A stretch of DNA of 64,000 nt, taken from Pogonophryne albipinna (Eukaryota; Chordata; Actinopteri; Perciformes; Artedidraconidae). Location: contig CM053248.1 in the NCBI GenBank assembly GCA_028583405.1, positions 25,408,543 through 25,472,542 on the forward strand, read 5' to 3'. A model generated the notes under the pieces. It saw only the letters and a program-made list of their open reading frames with translations. It was not told where the DNA came from and ran no database searches. This document shows, in pieces, positions 35,590 to 47,549 of the stretch (position 1 is its first letter; every line of letters starts with the position of its first letter). Made by a program: the position numbers and the translations under genes.

Positions 35590-35880
35590 GTGCCGAGAGT
35601 TACATGAGAACAGCGATAATCCGTAACAATAAAACTGGATATAAAGGGATTGTGCAAACATTTAAGAGGGATTTTAAGGGGCCACTACAACTGACAACAC
35701 ACTTCAAAGAGTTATTTGAATTGTTGGGAAATGTGCTTTTTGATTATAACCACTCTTATGTCTGTATGATGACAATGAATCTAGAGCTAGCATGCATTTT
35801 GCTTAGCTTAGCATAAAGACAAAGCCAAGGGAAATCGTAAGTTCTGTCCAAAGGTATAAATCTATACCTATCCAAAGCTG
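35590..35880. repeat. Rearranged copy of a common teleost repeat
   Basis: Contains 'gccgagagttacatgagaac' at about 35594, then 'tgttgggaaatgtgcttttt', 'ccactcttatgtctgtatga', 'gcttagcttagcataaagac' and 'ttctgtccaaaggtataaa'. These are the landmarks of a dispersed fish repeat, here partly out of the usual order. An opposite-orientation fragment lies at 23925-24035. Confidence 0.6.
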
Positions 35881-36905
35881 ACAAATGAATAGATTATATG
35901 TTGTCTATTTCAATTGTTTAAAAACCAACACGTAAACAAGACATGTTATGGTTTTTTTTCTTCTTCATGACTGGAAGGCAATGCACCAGTCAAGATAGAA
36001 TTGCATGCAACTCAAACAAATTATTCCGGTTTTTAAGGTCAGAAAAACAAATGGTTGTCTGAGCTTATTTCATATTTAGCGCACAAACATGAGCATTGTC
36101 TTCTCATCGAACAAGAACATGTATTCCCTGTTTTAGGGGCAGCTTGGAATAGGTAAAAGAAGCAGCAGGGCACCAAAGCATAACTAACCCTTTTTTGTAT
36201 AAAAGTCCACAATTACTGCCTGTCCAATTATGCTGAAACAGGACATCCGCACACAAAGGAAAGAAAGAAAAATATGTTTCATTATGGCTGTACGGCAAGT
36301 TGCAAGGTGCAGGAACACAATGTAGAAAGAGAACAAGGGAGGCTGAGAAAAGAAAAAGGAAGGAGGAAGCAATTATGTCTGCCAAGGACAAAACAGTAAT
36401 GTAATAAGACCCCATGTCTTCCTACTGTGAAACATGGTCGCTGACACAATGCGTTGATCAATAGTCGCCCAATGAGGCTCGCTCCATATCAAAATAATAA
36501 CAATGATAGTAATTGATGCCCGGTCACACTAATAATGTCCATAACAATTATAATAAATTACACGCTGTACGATGTAGAACTTCCAACGGTCATTGTCTAT
36601 TTAATATAATTAATCATAGTGTGAGCAAGGAGGGTTATTCGTGTGCGTTTGGAGGTCTTGGTGCTTAAATAGAACATCATACTGTATCTGTCACCTACAG
36701 ATAACTGAAACAAGAAAGTGAAAAATACATCTCTAAATGACAAGTCTCGTGTCCAGTAATGCAGGGAAATGTCTCTGATCAGGGACGAACACAGTGGAAC
36801 CAACATCCATGTGAAGGGAAATTCGAATAGCTAGGTTAGTCCTTTAAGGGAAAGAAGACTTAACACCAATTGATTGTACTGTGGCGAAACGCCCTGTGAG
36901 GATGT
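35881..36905. other. Non-coding stretch
   Basis: No supported gene. Confidence 0.5.
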
Positions 36906-36911
36906 GAGTGG

Positions 36912-36913
<2 letters not shown>

Positions 36914-36943
<30 letters not shown>
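36914..36943. repeat. (GT)15 microsatellite
   Basis: Uninterrupted TG units, about 30 bp. Confidence 0.95.
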
Positions 36944-36944
<1 letters not shown>

Positions 36945-36945
<1 letters not shown>

Positions 36946-38610
36946 TATGTTTAGTGTAAGAAGGCGGCTCAAGGTTTAGGGGTTCTGCGCAGAGCCATTG
37001 TGTGTTACTTTAAGCCTTAGATTGAACCCCACTGCACAGGGAGCAAGATCAGCTATTATTGTCAGCAAAGTTATTACAGCTACCAGTGGTAGAATTACTC
37101 TGTGTGATACCCTGTGTGCCTGAGGGGAGGGGTCAGTGCGTTTACATTGTAGATGTGACTGTATATCATATGTTGCCAGGATCTATGGCGTTCTGATTTG
37201 ACAAATGATATCTGCCTAATGTTTGCTTTTGATGTTCCTTCACTGTGTTGGCATGTTTAAAGAAACGCAGATTAAATTGCAGGTGAAACATGGATGTTTG
37301 GATTGAACACGATCGATAATCACGCATTCTGATTGATGAAGGGAGTCAATGTAGAAGTGGATGTTTTTCTGTAGTAAAATATAAAGTCACAAATGTTAAC
37401 ATTAACTATTTTTGAACAGTTTTTACAGAATATATTTGAAAGATAGATATTGCAGCGCTGGCCAGTATTCAGTCTGGGTTTGCTGTCAAATGATCGTCAA
37501 ACAAGACATTTGCAAACCATCATTTTTGGTTGAACATCAATTCATAAAAAAGGGTTCTTTGAAATGATCATCTCTGCTCTAAGGAAGCCTTTAGAGGTGG
37601 TCAGGATTGAGCAAGATTTCATGGAGCATAACGTGTCCATTTTCCTTCTTCCACAGTCAAATCAGCTGATACCAGGACAGCCCGGTGTGTCAGTGGAAAT
37701 TCAAAGACTACATTACAACATTTAAATCAGATTACAAATATTTTGCTTTTGCAATTTTTTTTACATACAGGGAATTTTCTTTGGTGAAATATATAAGCAA
37801 AGTAAGAGAAATATAAAAATATTAAATAAAATATTAAAATAAGAGCAACTATTGAAAAACTAACAACAAAATACAGTGAGATAAATAAGAGTTGTGCAGT
37901 TTTAGAATGTTCAAAACTGTGAGATGGGTTCCACCATAGCAGTTTACATACAGCCAAGTCACACACAGATAAATGTCACTGTGGTAATGGCGGCTTAAAT
38001 TAGCTTATAAATGAATATACATGTATGCATATCTGCGTTTATGGCTCTGCTGTGTGTGTACGTGATTGAAAATGATTTCGCGGGTAGATGACCACTCTTA
38101 TTTTTGGAATAGCTGCTGACCCACACAATTCCTTCCAACATACCAGTACACAGAGATCCCAAAAAGACAAATACATAAGATTGTACATCTTCATGCTTCT
38201 TTTAGTCTCTCTGCTCCTCGGAAGCTTCCCATAACGGAGCTTCCAGATGGGAGAGGAATGGAGACGGAACATTTTATCTCCCTCCCTCTTTCCCTCTTAT
38301 CTGCAGATGTCTCGTCTCCAGCGGGCCTCCAGACTCTCTTCAGAGATTCTATTTTAGGAGCTTAGTCACTCTGTTCGATCATGCTGTCCTTCTGTACGTT
38401 CTCCAGACGACAAAAAGAAACAAAATCTGTCTGTGTGTACAGTAAGTCTCTGCATGTGCGTACGTGCAGAGCTTTGTGTTTGTGCCTGCTTGCCTATTTG
38501 CACAACTTAGACATTCCCAGTTAAAACAGCAGACCGAAAACGGAGTGCTTCCAGATGGAGACACTCTGTAAACCACAGTGGCCCATCCCTTCAATCATGA
38601 AGCAAACACA
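36945..38610. other. Non-coding stretch
   Basis: No supported gene; an A/T-rich block lies at 37790-37880. Confidence 0.5.
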
Positions 38611-38616
38611 CTCTTG

Positions 38617-38880
<264 letters not shown>

Positions 38881-38889
38881 TTGTGACAA

Positions 38890-41800
38890 CTTTCTAGGCC
38901 AGGCTATTGTTTCACTGTTTATCTGAACCGCAGGCTCCACAACTAGCAGCCCTGTGATTCAGTCTTTCTGCTCCCTTTTATAGACTGCGGCTACGTAGTT
39001 GGAGGGAACGCGGTTTGGAGAGTAATGAAGGGAGGGAGGAAGCAGGGTAGGGAAAGAGAGTTTTGTTCAAGGTCTCTTCAAGGTCTCATCGTTTAAAACT
39101 CATCAAAGCCCGACAGGCATCGATGAGAGCCAAGATAAAGTAGTTCTGCAGAGGTCCAGTTGACCCAAATCACAAAATAATTTAAAACGGAATAAGGACG
39201 CTTGAAAAGTGGATATTGACATTTCATTTTGCAAAAAAACAAATGGAAATATTTTAAAAATCATAAACTTGTCTTTTAACTATAGTAGTATACAGTTTCA
39301 TCTTTACGTGCAGAAATTTAAACATTGTGTAGTTAATTTGCAAAAACGCAGAGACAATGATGGGCCATGGATAATCCACCGACCCTTCTGTCAACCGTTC
39401 TCATCGGGACTAGGATCTTTTAGTAAAGATAATCTCTAGAGGAAGGTATGTGGATTATCCAGGGCTTTGTGATAAGATGTATTTCTCTTTAGTACATATT
39501 TCCTTCACATCTACAGTGTTGGGATATAAACTCAGGGATACAACTCAGAGCAAATGAAACCAAATCTCTCTGCATGGCTTGAAACCACAAGAGGGCTAGA
39601 AAACGTCTTTACTTCACATTAAATTCAACTGTTTTCCTTCCCTGTCATTTCGTCTTTTCTTCCTTCTTCCCTTGTTTCCCACAAGGCCTCATTGTGGTCG
39701 GGACGTTGTCGAGACTGTCCTTTGTAAACTCAGAGACGAGCCAAGGACATCCCCATCAAGAGAATCAAGGTACACACGAACAGTGGACTGAAAGGAGCAA
39801 GTTTCCCAACAGGCAAACCATTTTCCCTTCTTACCTCAAAAAAGCCATGATGAACCAAATCTATCAACACATGCTCTTTGATAACCTAATTCATCAATGA
39901 TTAAATGTTCCTAATGAAACCAGTGCAATGCAGCTAATGAGAAACCGGCATTATAATCTGAAGAAGAGAGGAATCAGAAAGCTTGCTCTCCTCCTCAGCG
40001 GATGGTAAGTCCGCTCTCTGTTCTCGGGGAGCTCTGCTCAGCTTAGAGCCCATTTCGGTCTGTTTCCCTTTGACAAAGCGGATGTCCTGAAAATCCCCCC
40101 TTCACTCCACACCGTCCACGGGCCTAGCTCAAGGCCCCGACACCGACTAAGAACCAGTCAGAAACACCACGCATTCTTTTTAATCCCCTTCTCCTTTGGC
40201 TCTGCCGTTCTTCAGTACAACTCCCAACATACGAGTGCATTAACTTCTAACTCAGGCGCTTGGTTTGGCTATTAACTTTATCCAATAGGCCGACATATAA
40301 CGGAGATGGCTTCCATTTGGAGACCGTTTTTTGATAATAAAGCCAATTTTGTTACAAATGTCTCTTCCTTCTTTTCCATTCCTTTCCTAGACACAGAATG
40401 AAGCAGATTTGGCTTTGAGAGATAACACTAAACCAATAGGCTGCTGAAGCTTAGAGCAAAATTCAATACACGGGCTATGCTTTACAGATCTGCCGCCATC
40501 TTGGGCTGAAAAACACTGCGGTGCCAGCGTTGACTTCTATCTGTTCCTTCATCCTGCCGGCGTGTTGATTCATTTCATACAGTAACCCTCAGAGAGCTAT
40601 CTACAGTATGTATCAGCAAGGGACAAAGGATTCATATGGCTGCCATTTCCTCTGGCTTGAGGCGATGATTCTTCGACACGTTAAGCCACAGGTGGTTTGA
40701 TCGATTGGAGTGAAAACTAACAGAGGAAGAAAAACAAAGACATGGGCTCTTCCTCGCACGATGTGGACGCCCTGCTGGGTATTTAGGGAATATATAAGGA
40801 AAACCAGGGGGTTTCTGCAAACAGAAATATAGCAAGTATATGTGGTTGGGTAGGGGAGAGCTATACTATATATAATATTCCTTTAGAATCTAGTGGCTTC
40901 ATTAAATGCAAAAGGAACATAATGCACATAATGAATGTTCTTGAGTAATGTAAATAGGTCAAAAACCTTGAGTTTTTATTTTATTGAACCACATACTGTA
41001 ATAATCCCACGTGGGTACATATAATTCATTTTTTGTATTATGTCAGATTGCCAGGCAACAAAAGCATTTACATGCAAAATATAACCCCTGTTCCTTTTAT
41101 ACAAGAAAATAAGGTCTAAATACAGGCAGTTATACATGATTAAAATCGTGTTCCACAAGGGATTGTGAAAAGGATACAATCACTATGAGAAAGTGGGAGA
41201 GGAAATGTGAAAAGACGTAGAAAAAAGAGAACTGACCTCCTCTCTGAGTCCTTGTTAGTGAGGGCCAATAACCTCACAGTTCCTCCATCCCACGCTGCTA
41301 AAGCCTTGGCAAGCCCAAAAAGAGAGGCTGGTATATCAGCTGCAACACATGAACCTAAAAAGCAGTACTCCTTTTTCCGTTTTGCGTAATGAATATGCAT
41401 ATCAATAATCTTTGTTGAATTAATGCTGGCCTTTCCATATTTTCCAAACATCAGGGAGTGCCCCGCGGTCTCACAGTCATATTAATACAGTAGGATAAGA
41501 GGCTAAATAAAAATAAAAAATGCCTCTGGGAGATTTGCCCTGCCTGGTGTTGAGTCTAATCAACACTGTTAGTGATGTTTCCACCCTCTAGACATACTGT
41601 AGGCCGTGATGTCTGCTCTCGTGTTGTTGATCAAACTTTTTAAATAAAAGCTCACGATAAGGAGGAACCTGCATTAACATTTAATCGAGCGAAAATCACC
41701 CTCAATACGCAACAAATTCACCTCAATCCAAATATATTTTAGAATACTTTATAAATACACAGAAGATCACACAGTGTCAAATACTGTAAGTAGGGTGAGT

Positions 41801-42130
41801 AGGATGTAAATTTGAGCAATTTCAGCTCACACTTCTTTCATTTTCTCCCTTTTAATCATATCATATCATCTGCAGGAGATAAATAAGTGGCCTCCAGGTG
41901 GCTATTTACATTTCACCAATCTGTGTGTCTCTAATCCTCTACGTGGTTCTAGGGCGGGATCCAAGATATCTCAGTCTGAATCATTTCCAAACATAGGGTG
42001 AAGCTGAGGCGAAGGGGTATCCTGAGCAGCAAATGGCCTCTGGGTTTGCCCAAAACACTTAAAAGCTTTATTACAGGCACTTAACCATAGGGCCCGTCAG
42101 AGTTGGAGATGGGCTCTAAGTCACAGATAA
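38890..42130. other. Non-coding stretch
   Basis: No supported gene. Scattered short ORFs lack domains. The segment around 41390-41450 ('aatatgcatatcaataatct') looks like possible conserved regulatory DNA, unproven. Confidence 0.45.
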
Positions 42131-42136
42131 TGGGCA

Positions 42137-42429
<293 letters not shown>

Positions 42430-42605
42430 ATAAACACACACTGGTTATGCTATCATCATCTGTACTCAGTGTGAAAACACACCAATGTTTGACGCAGTGA
42501 GGATATAACAGTGCGGATGAAAGGGTACATACATGTATGTGTATTTATGTCTCTGCGTAGTCATTGCTGACTCCTTAACAAGACTCCTATGGATGCTAAA
42601 GTTTT

Positions 42606-42700
42606 ATTTTTTAAATTTTATTTAACCTTTATTTAACCAGATAAAAGCATTGAGATAAAATCTCATTTGCAATGCTGACCTGGCCAAGAAAGTATTAAAG
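42606..42700. repeat. Teleost interspersed repeat fragment ('taacctttatttaaccag')
   Basis: 'tttatttaacctttatttaa', 'gcattgagataaaatctca' and 'tgacctggccaagaaag' match a frequent fish repeat in content and order. Family and ends unknown. Confidence 0.5.
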
Positions 42701-43142
42701 TATAAAGTATTATCATTAGTATGCAAAACCGTAGCACACACACAGCATCCAAAAGAGAAGTGTGTTTGTGTGTTTTGCACGCCATGCATGCGTGTCTGCG
42801 GGCTGATTTCATTTCTTATTGCTTTTTTTCAGCAGTTGCACAGGACAATTAGCATTCAAGACCGTTCCCCTGGTCTCCTATGAGATGTCTCCTCATTTGA
42901 AGATGATACATCCCCTCAAGCTTGTGCGAGTCTAAACAAACGAGAGACACTCAGTTTGTGATGGGTAAGTCGATGTAGGCGCGCTGAATATGCAACATTT
43001 ATCCACAGTCAAGGCTTTGAAGTGCAACCTCAACCCTGACCCAGGTGTTAAAATGTGTCTCAATCTGCACGCAAATACTGAGCGACAAGCCAGTGACAAG
43101 TTTTGGCTGTTTATATAATGGATTCACATGTAATACAGATAT

Positions 43143-43866
43143 ACGGAAGCCAACAGGGGCAAACGCGCTACAGCAGCCCACAGATTCACGAACTTGACGA
43201 AACATGCGCAGGGTTTACTAAAAGCACTGCATAAACTAAATGCTGCAAACACAAAATGCGGCAAATAAAAACGGCGAAAAGCTCAAAACACCACGGAAAC
43301 GAAGACACTAAACTAAGTGAAGCACACTGCTTGGACTGGAGCGCTTGTTGAAATCAGGGATTATAAAGTTGGCCAACAATCAAACAAAAACGACCTTATA
43401 TGTTTTATTGGCTTTTGGGTTTGATTTTAACACTGTGATCGCAGGATTCCTTCCAATATTATTGTAGCTCTGCTGTTAACTACCTAGCTAACGTAGCTAA
43501 CCAAGTCATTTCAAATATACTGACAAAAAACGTACAATTATGAAACAGACTAGCTCTGCAAAAGGGACGTTTGGCCAACTTGATGATCCCCGAACGTCAA
43601 CAAGCGCTCCGGTCCGAGCTGTGTGCAACACTTTTATATGTCCCCGTTTCCGTTATGTTTTGAGCTTCCTGCAGCATTTTTCATTTGCCGCGTTTCATTT
43701 ATGCAGCGCTTTTAATAAACCTTGCGTATGTCTTGTCAAGTTGGAGAAGACGTTTCTTCAATTGCATGTGTTTGGGCACATTTCTGTTTTTTAAAAGTGA
43801 AGTACATTTCTACTAATGCAAGTGTTTTTGGCCTGTTGTAGCGTGTTTGCCCCTGTCGGCCACCGT
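43143..43866. mobile_element. Foldback (long inverted arm) DNA transposon, MULE-like
   Basis: The left arm contains 'acaggggcaaacgcgctaca'; the reverse of the right arm contains 'acaggggcaaacacgctaca'. The inverted similarity continues inward with gaps: 'gcagggtttactaaaagc' against 'gcaaggtttattaaaagc', and 'gctcaaaacaccacggaaac' against 'gctcaaaacataacggaaac'. The arms reach about 200-260 bp each around a short centre. Flanks 'acagatat' and 'agagatac' agree at 6 of 8 positions, which could be a decayed 8-bp duplication. Long arms with 8-9 bp duplications suggest a Mutator-like or foldback element. No transposase ORF. Confidence 0.75.
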
Positions 43867-43937
43867 AGAGATACGAAACAATGCAAATGTGTGCAAATTA
43901 TCCACACTTTAATACATAAAGACAGACATAGAAGCAC

Positions 43938-44092
43938 ACACACACATTCACGGCACACCCTTATCGACCCTTTCTCCCATGAGTCATCCACTGCACCCTC
44001 ATTCATCAATATTAGCACTTCACAGACACACACACACACACACACTGTCCCAACCTAAAGGGGATACTGGACAACATGCACACACACACACA
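43938..44092. repeat. Short CA-rich tracts
   Basis: Three short (CA)n blocks (near 43938, 44028 and 44079) separated by ordinary sequence. Confidence 0.8.
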
Positions 44093-44332
44093 CCTTTTCC
44101 ATCCTCAGAATTACTCTGCAGCTTCCTCTGTGTGAGCCAAGTAAATGGGCTGAAGGAGGACGTTAGAGGAGCAGAGGACACAGAGCGACTCGGCACTTTG
44201 TTGCCAAGCAGTTGACTTTTAAGCAACTGGCACCCGTGGCTCAAGCTATTTTCTGATGGAAGCGAGCTGATGTGTTGGAATTTCATTATTTCCTCCTGGG
44301 CCTCTGCTGCTGCCTTCCCGGTTCTCTTAACT

Positions 44333-44999
44333 GTGTTAATGTGTGTTGCATGTAAATGAGCTGTGCGATTGCCCTGTCGTGATTGGCTGCCATCTCCTGG
44401 TCCGCCCCCTGAAGATTGTGATTGGAGCACGCCGGGCCCGACGCACTCCAATTGCAGCGCAGAGCCGGCGCACACCTGCTGGAGACGACTACAAAGCTGG
44501 GGACAATCATCACTCTGGAGGCTCTGTTGAGTGAACAGACGCCTCTCGCTACTTGCTTTTCGTTCTGTGGTTAACTTGTGTGGTCTGTGTCTGGTAGTGT
44601 GATATTGTGTGTTAGTAGTGCCTAGAGTAGCTTAGTTAGAGGTTAGAGTAGTTTACATAGTGTTTAGAGTAGCTTAGGTTTTTGTGACTTTTGCCTTTAG
44701 TTTAGCTGTGTGTTTTGAATATATTCTTCGTGTTAGTTGTACCACTTTTAAAGTGAGGTTTTGTTTAGTTCCTTATTTAGTGTGAGAGTGTTATTTCTTT
44801 GTATGTACACAGACTCCTTTTGTTAGAGTCCTCCCTTTGTTTGGTTATTTGTCAACCTGTGCCCTTTTGGCCCTTTTGTTTGTTCCAGGCTGCATGCCTG
44901 CCACTTTGTTTACCGTGGCTATTTAAAATAAACCCTTTATATTATACCAATTCCAACTGGTGTGTGTTTCATTTCCTCATCCCTAGTGAGGACGTAACA
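44333..44999 (+). mobile_element. Solo-LTR-like repeat
   Basis: The 3' end has LTR-like features: 'tatttaaaataaaccctt' (a polyadenylation-signal-like AATAAA near 44927), then GT/T-rich DNA and a 'gaggacgtaaca' terminus. Three to four diverged copies of 'tagagtagctta' occur near 44622-44675. The upstream half is GC-rich with a 'gattggctgcc' box. The 5' edge is unclear: it may be at the 'tgttaatg' at 44333, or slightly left where 'gcctc' precedes TG and also follows the 3' end, which could be a 5-bp duplication. No gag/pol nearby. Confidence 0.5.
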
Positions 45000-47280
45000 G
45001 CCTCTCTCTCATTTACTCATTTAATTTCCGTCCGCAGCCTGCAATTTGATTCTCTTGCTCCATTATCCCTCTGCTTTTCACTTATATCAGTCCCTCTTAC
45101 TTGTTTTTTGCTCTTTCTATTATCCCCCCCATCCCTTTTATTTTTATATCGCTGTCTTTCTCCGTGCTTTTCTTCCCATTTCTACGAGCTTATCCTCCAG
45201 TTTCTGATAAAAAAGTAATAAGGCTTCTAATGGCTTCAATTTCCTTCCTCTCCTCTCCCAGAATCCCTTTGTGTATTGCATTCCCGAAGAAAGCTTTTGT
45301 TGTTTCTGAAACAAAGGGTATGTGTGCTTTCAAGGATGCCTGTGACTATATTCCAGATATAAATGGAGGTGTGTGCATCAGCCTGAGTGTGTAGAGAGAG
45401 CTCTGGTTTTACCTCTTCCCTGTTTGTGTGTATGTGCGCACACGTTTCCAGAATTTGTATATTTATGATTGCAGGTCTCCCCTGTGATTTCGCCTGACCA
45501 CTTAGTCCAGGGGTTTGAATGAATAGTCGAAGTGGTCGGATGCTCTTGGCTTCAGCGGCAGACACTACCCATAACCCCCCTGGAGTCACGCTAGGGGCTT
45601 GCCTGGGGCTATAAAACTTTCACTAAAGCAATCCTGTGCATGCTCATAAGAGAGTGAGGATAAAATACTTGATATGTACGTCTGTCGGCTTGTGAGGGAA
45701 CAACAGAGAAAAAAAAACACTGAAGGTCAGCGTCCTTCTCCTCATCTCCCCCTTCCCTCCCTCCAAGTGCCATAGATTCACTTTTAATCTCCCCTCTGAT
45801 CTCACTCTGCGATGTAAAGAGACCTAATATGGACCTGGGCTTTGGTCCTATTGTGCTGCTTGCCTCAGACAATTCCTTGTCCCACTACACAGGATGAATG
45901 AGCCTCGTAAACACTCCAAGTGAAATGGGATCCATTTACAAGCACCCTTACAAGGCCACGAAATGGAAGTGGTCTGCAAAACCTTCATAAAATGCATGTC
46001 TAATAAAACATTTCATTTTTCTTTGGCTTTTTGTGTATTTTCTCCGGTACCTCATCATCAAAATGTATTAGAAAAATCTGTTATCTGACTTTAACACAAT
46101 TTGCACATGTTTGCATTATTTAGATGGATTTTTTAATTTATGGCCTTCTGAGATCTTGGAATGCACAAATACAAAAAACACACGGGTGGATTTAACTGTA
46201 CCTCAATTTCCTTTTTAAGGGCTCAACATCTGAGGTTACAGCTGCTTGGTGTGTTATACATTTCTCTACACCTTATTAACATACAGTACCCATTGTTTAT
46301 TCAAGATTTGTATTTGTATGAACATTTTTTTACGGGGACTGTCTGCCACGGTTTCTTGGTAAATGAGACTTTTCTTGCAAGGGGAGTTGAATATCTCCCT
46401 CTAAAAGAACCTGTCTGGGTATTTTCTTTGACAAATAAGCCTGTCTAAGGGAGTCTAAGATGGATGTCACCTCTCCAAAAACACTGACTGACCCCTTCTC
46501 TTGTTTATTTTCTGTATCCGTCTGGGTGCACTCCCTGGTGAGATAGCCCTTGAAAATGCTCTTCCCCCGTCTCCTTTTGGGTCTATATTCTCAAAATGAG
46601 CTGAGCATGAGTGGGAAGAGAGGAAAAGGTTTCAAAATAAAAAAAACAGAGAGATGGAAAGGGGAGAGATATTAATAGTGACAGGGGCAGAGCTTCTGAG
46701 AGGCCGACAGCGCTACCTCTGCTCCTCTCTGAAGGTGTGTGGACGAGGTAATGGGTCGAGGGTGACATGTAGAGATGGAGGGAATGTGGTAGGGAGGTGG
46801 ATAAAGGGCTTAATGCCTATAGAGTGTGACCTCTGGGGAGTGAGACACCATTATCCTGACAGGGTTGGGTTGAGAGGCCTCTAAAAGCCTGAGGTTCTAG
46901 CTCAGATCTAACTACCAGCGGTCCCTAGACTAAGCTAGTTAGGGTTTGTCTGGATAAATGGACCTGACAACCCCCAACAATGAGGTCTCCCCGCAGACTC
47001 CACTGGCACGCCTTAAGTTCAGCCTAGGCCCTAGGGGATGTCTTTTCACATCTGCTTCCTACAGGTGTTCTCTATGTCACATGAGGTTACCATGAACATC
47101 AGTTTGTCGAATGATGTGACGTTTTGTATGTATAAGAGACGAGTTCCAGGAGATTGATATTACATGACATCCCAACTCATTATAACGACGTGTGGCCTTA
47201 ACATGAGCCGACAAGCAATTAGAATTGCAAATCACACATATGTTCTACGTCAGTAAACATCCTCGAGGGCACATTTGTCC
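45000..47280. other. Non-coding stretch
   Basis: No supported gene. A pyrimidine-rich tract lies at 45000-45200 and a purine-rich tract at 46600-46670. Confidence 0.5.
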
Positions 47281-47289
47281 AATTTTAGG

Positions 47290-47545
47290 GTATGGGCGGT
47301 GGTGGCGAAGTTCATAGGGACTTGGCTTGGGAACCCGAAGCCCAATTTTTCCATGTTATTATAATGTTCAAAACCGGAAGGTCACCAGTTTAGTCCCCGA
47401 AAGACCAGGTGCTACTGAGGTGTCCCTGAGCAAGGCACCGTTCCCTACACTGATCCCCAGGCGCCGTACATAATGGAAACACTAGGATCGGGCAAATGCA
47501 GAATGAAAATGTCACATCTGTGGGACTGTTAAGGGAATATAAAAT
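47290..47545 (+). mobile_element. tRNA-type SINE-like repeat, degraded
   Basis: 'cggtggtggcgaagttcat' resembles a degraded A box. After an apparent insertion, 'ggaaggtcaccagtttagtc' stands where a B box would be. Then come 'tgtccctgagcaaggcacc' and 'cactgatccccaggcgcc', characteristic of abundant fish SINE-like repeats, and an A-rich end near 47545. The A/B-box assignment is by eye. Confidence 0.5.
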
Positions 47546-47549
47546 AAAA

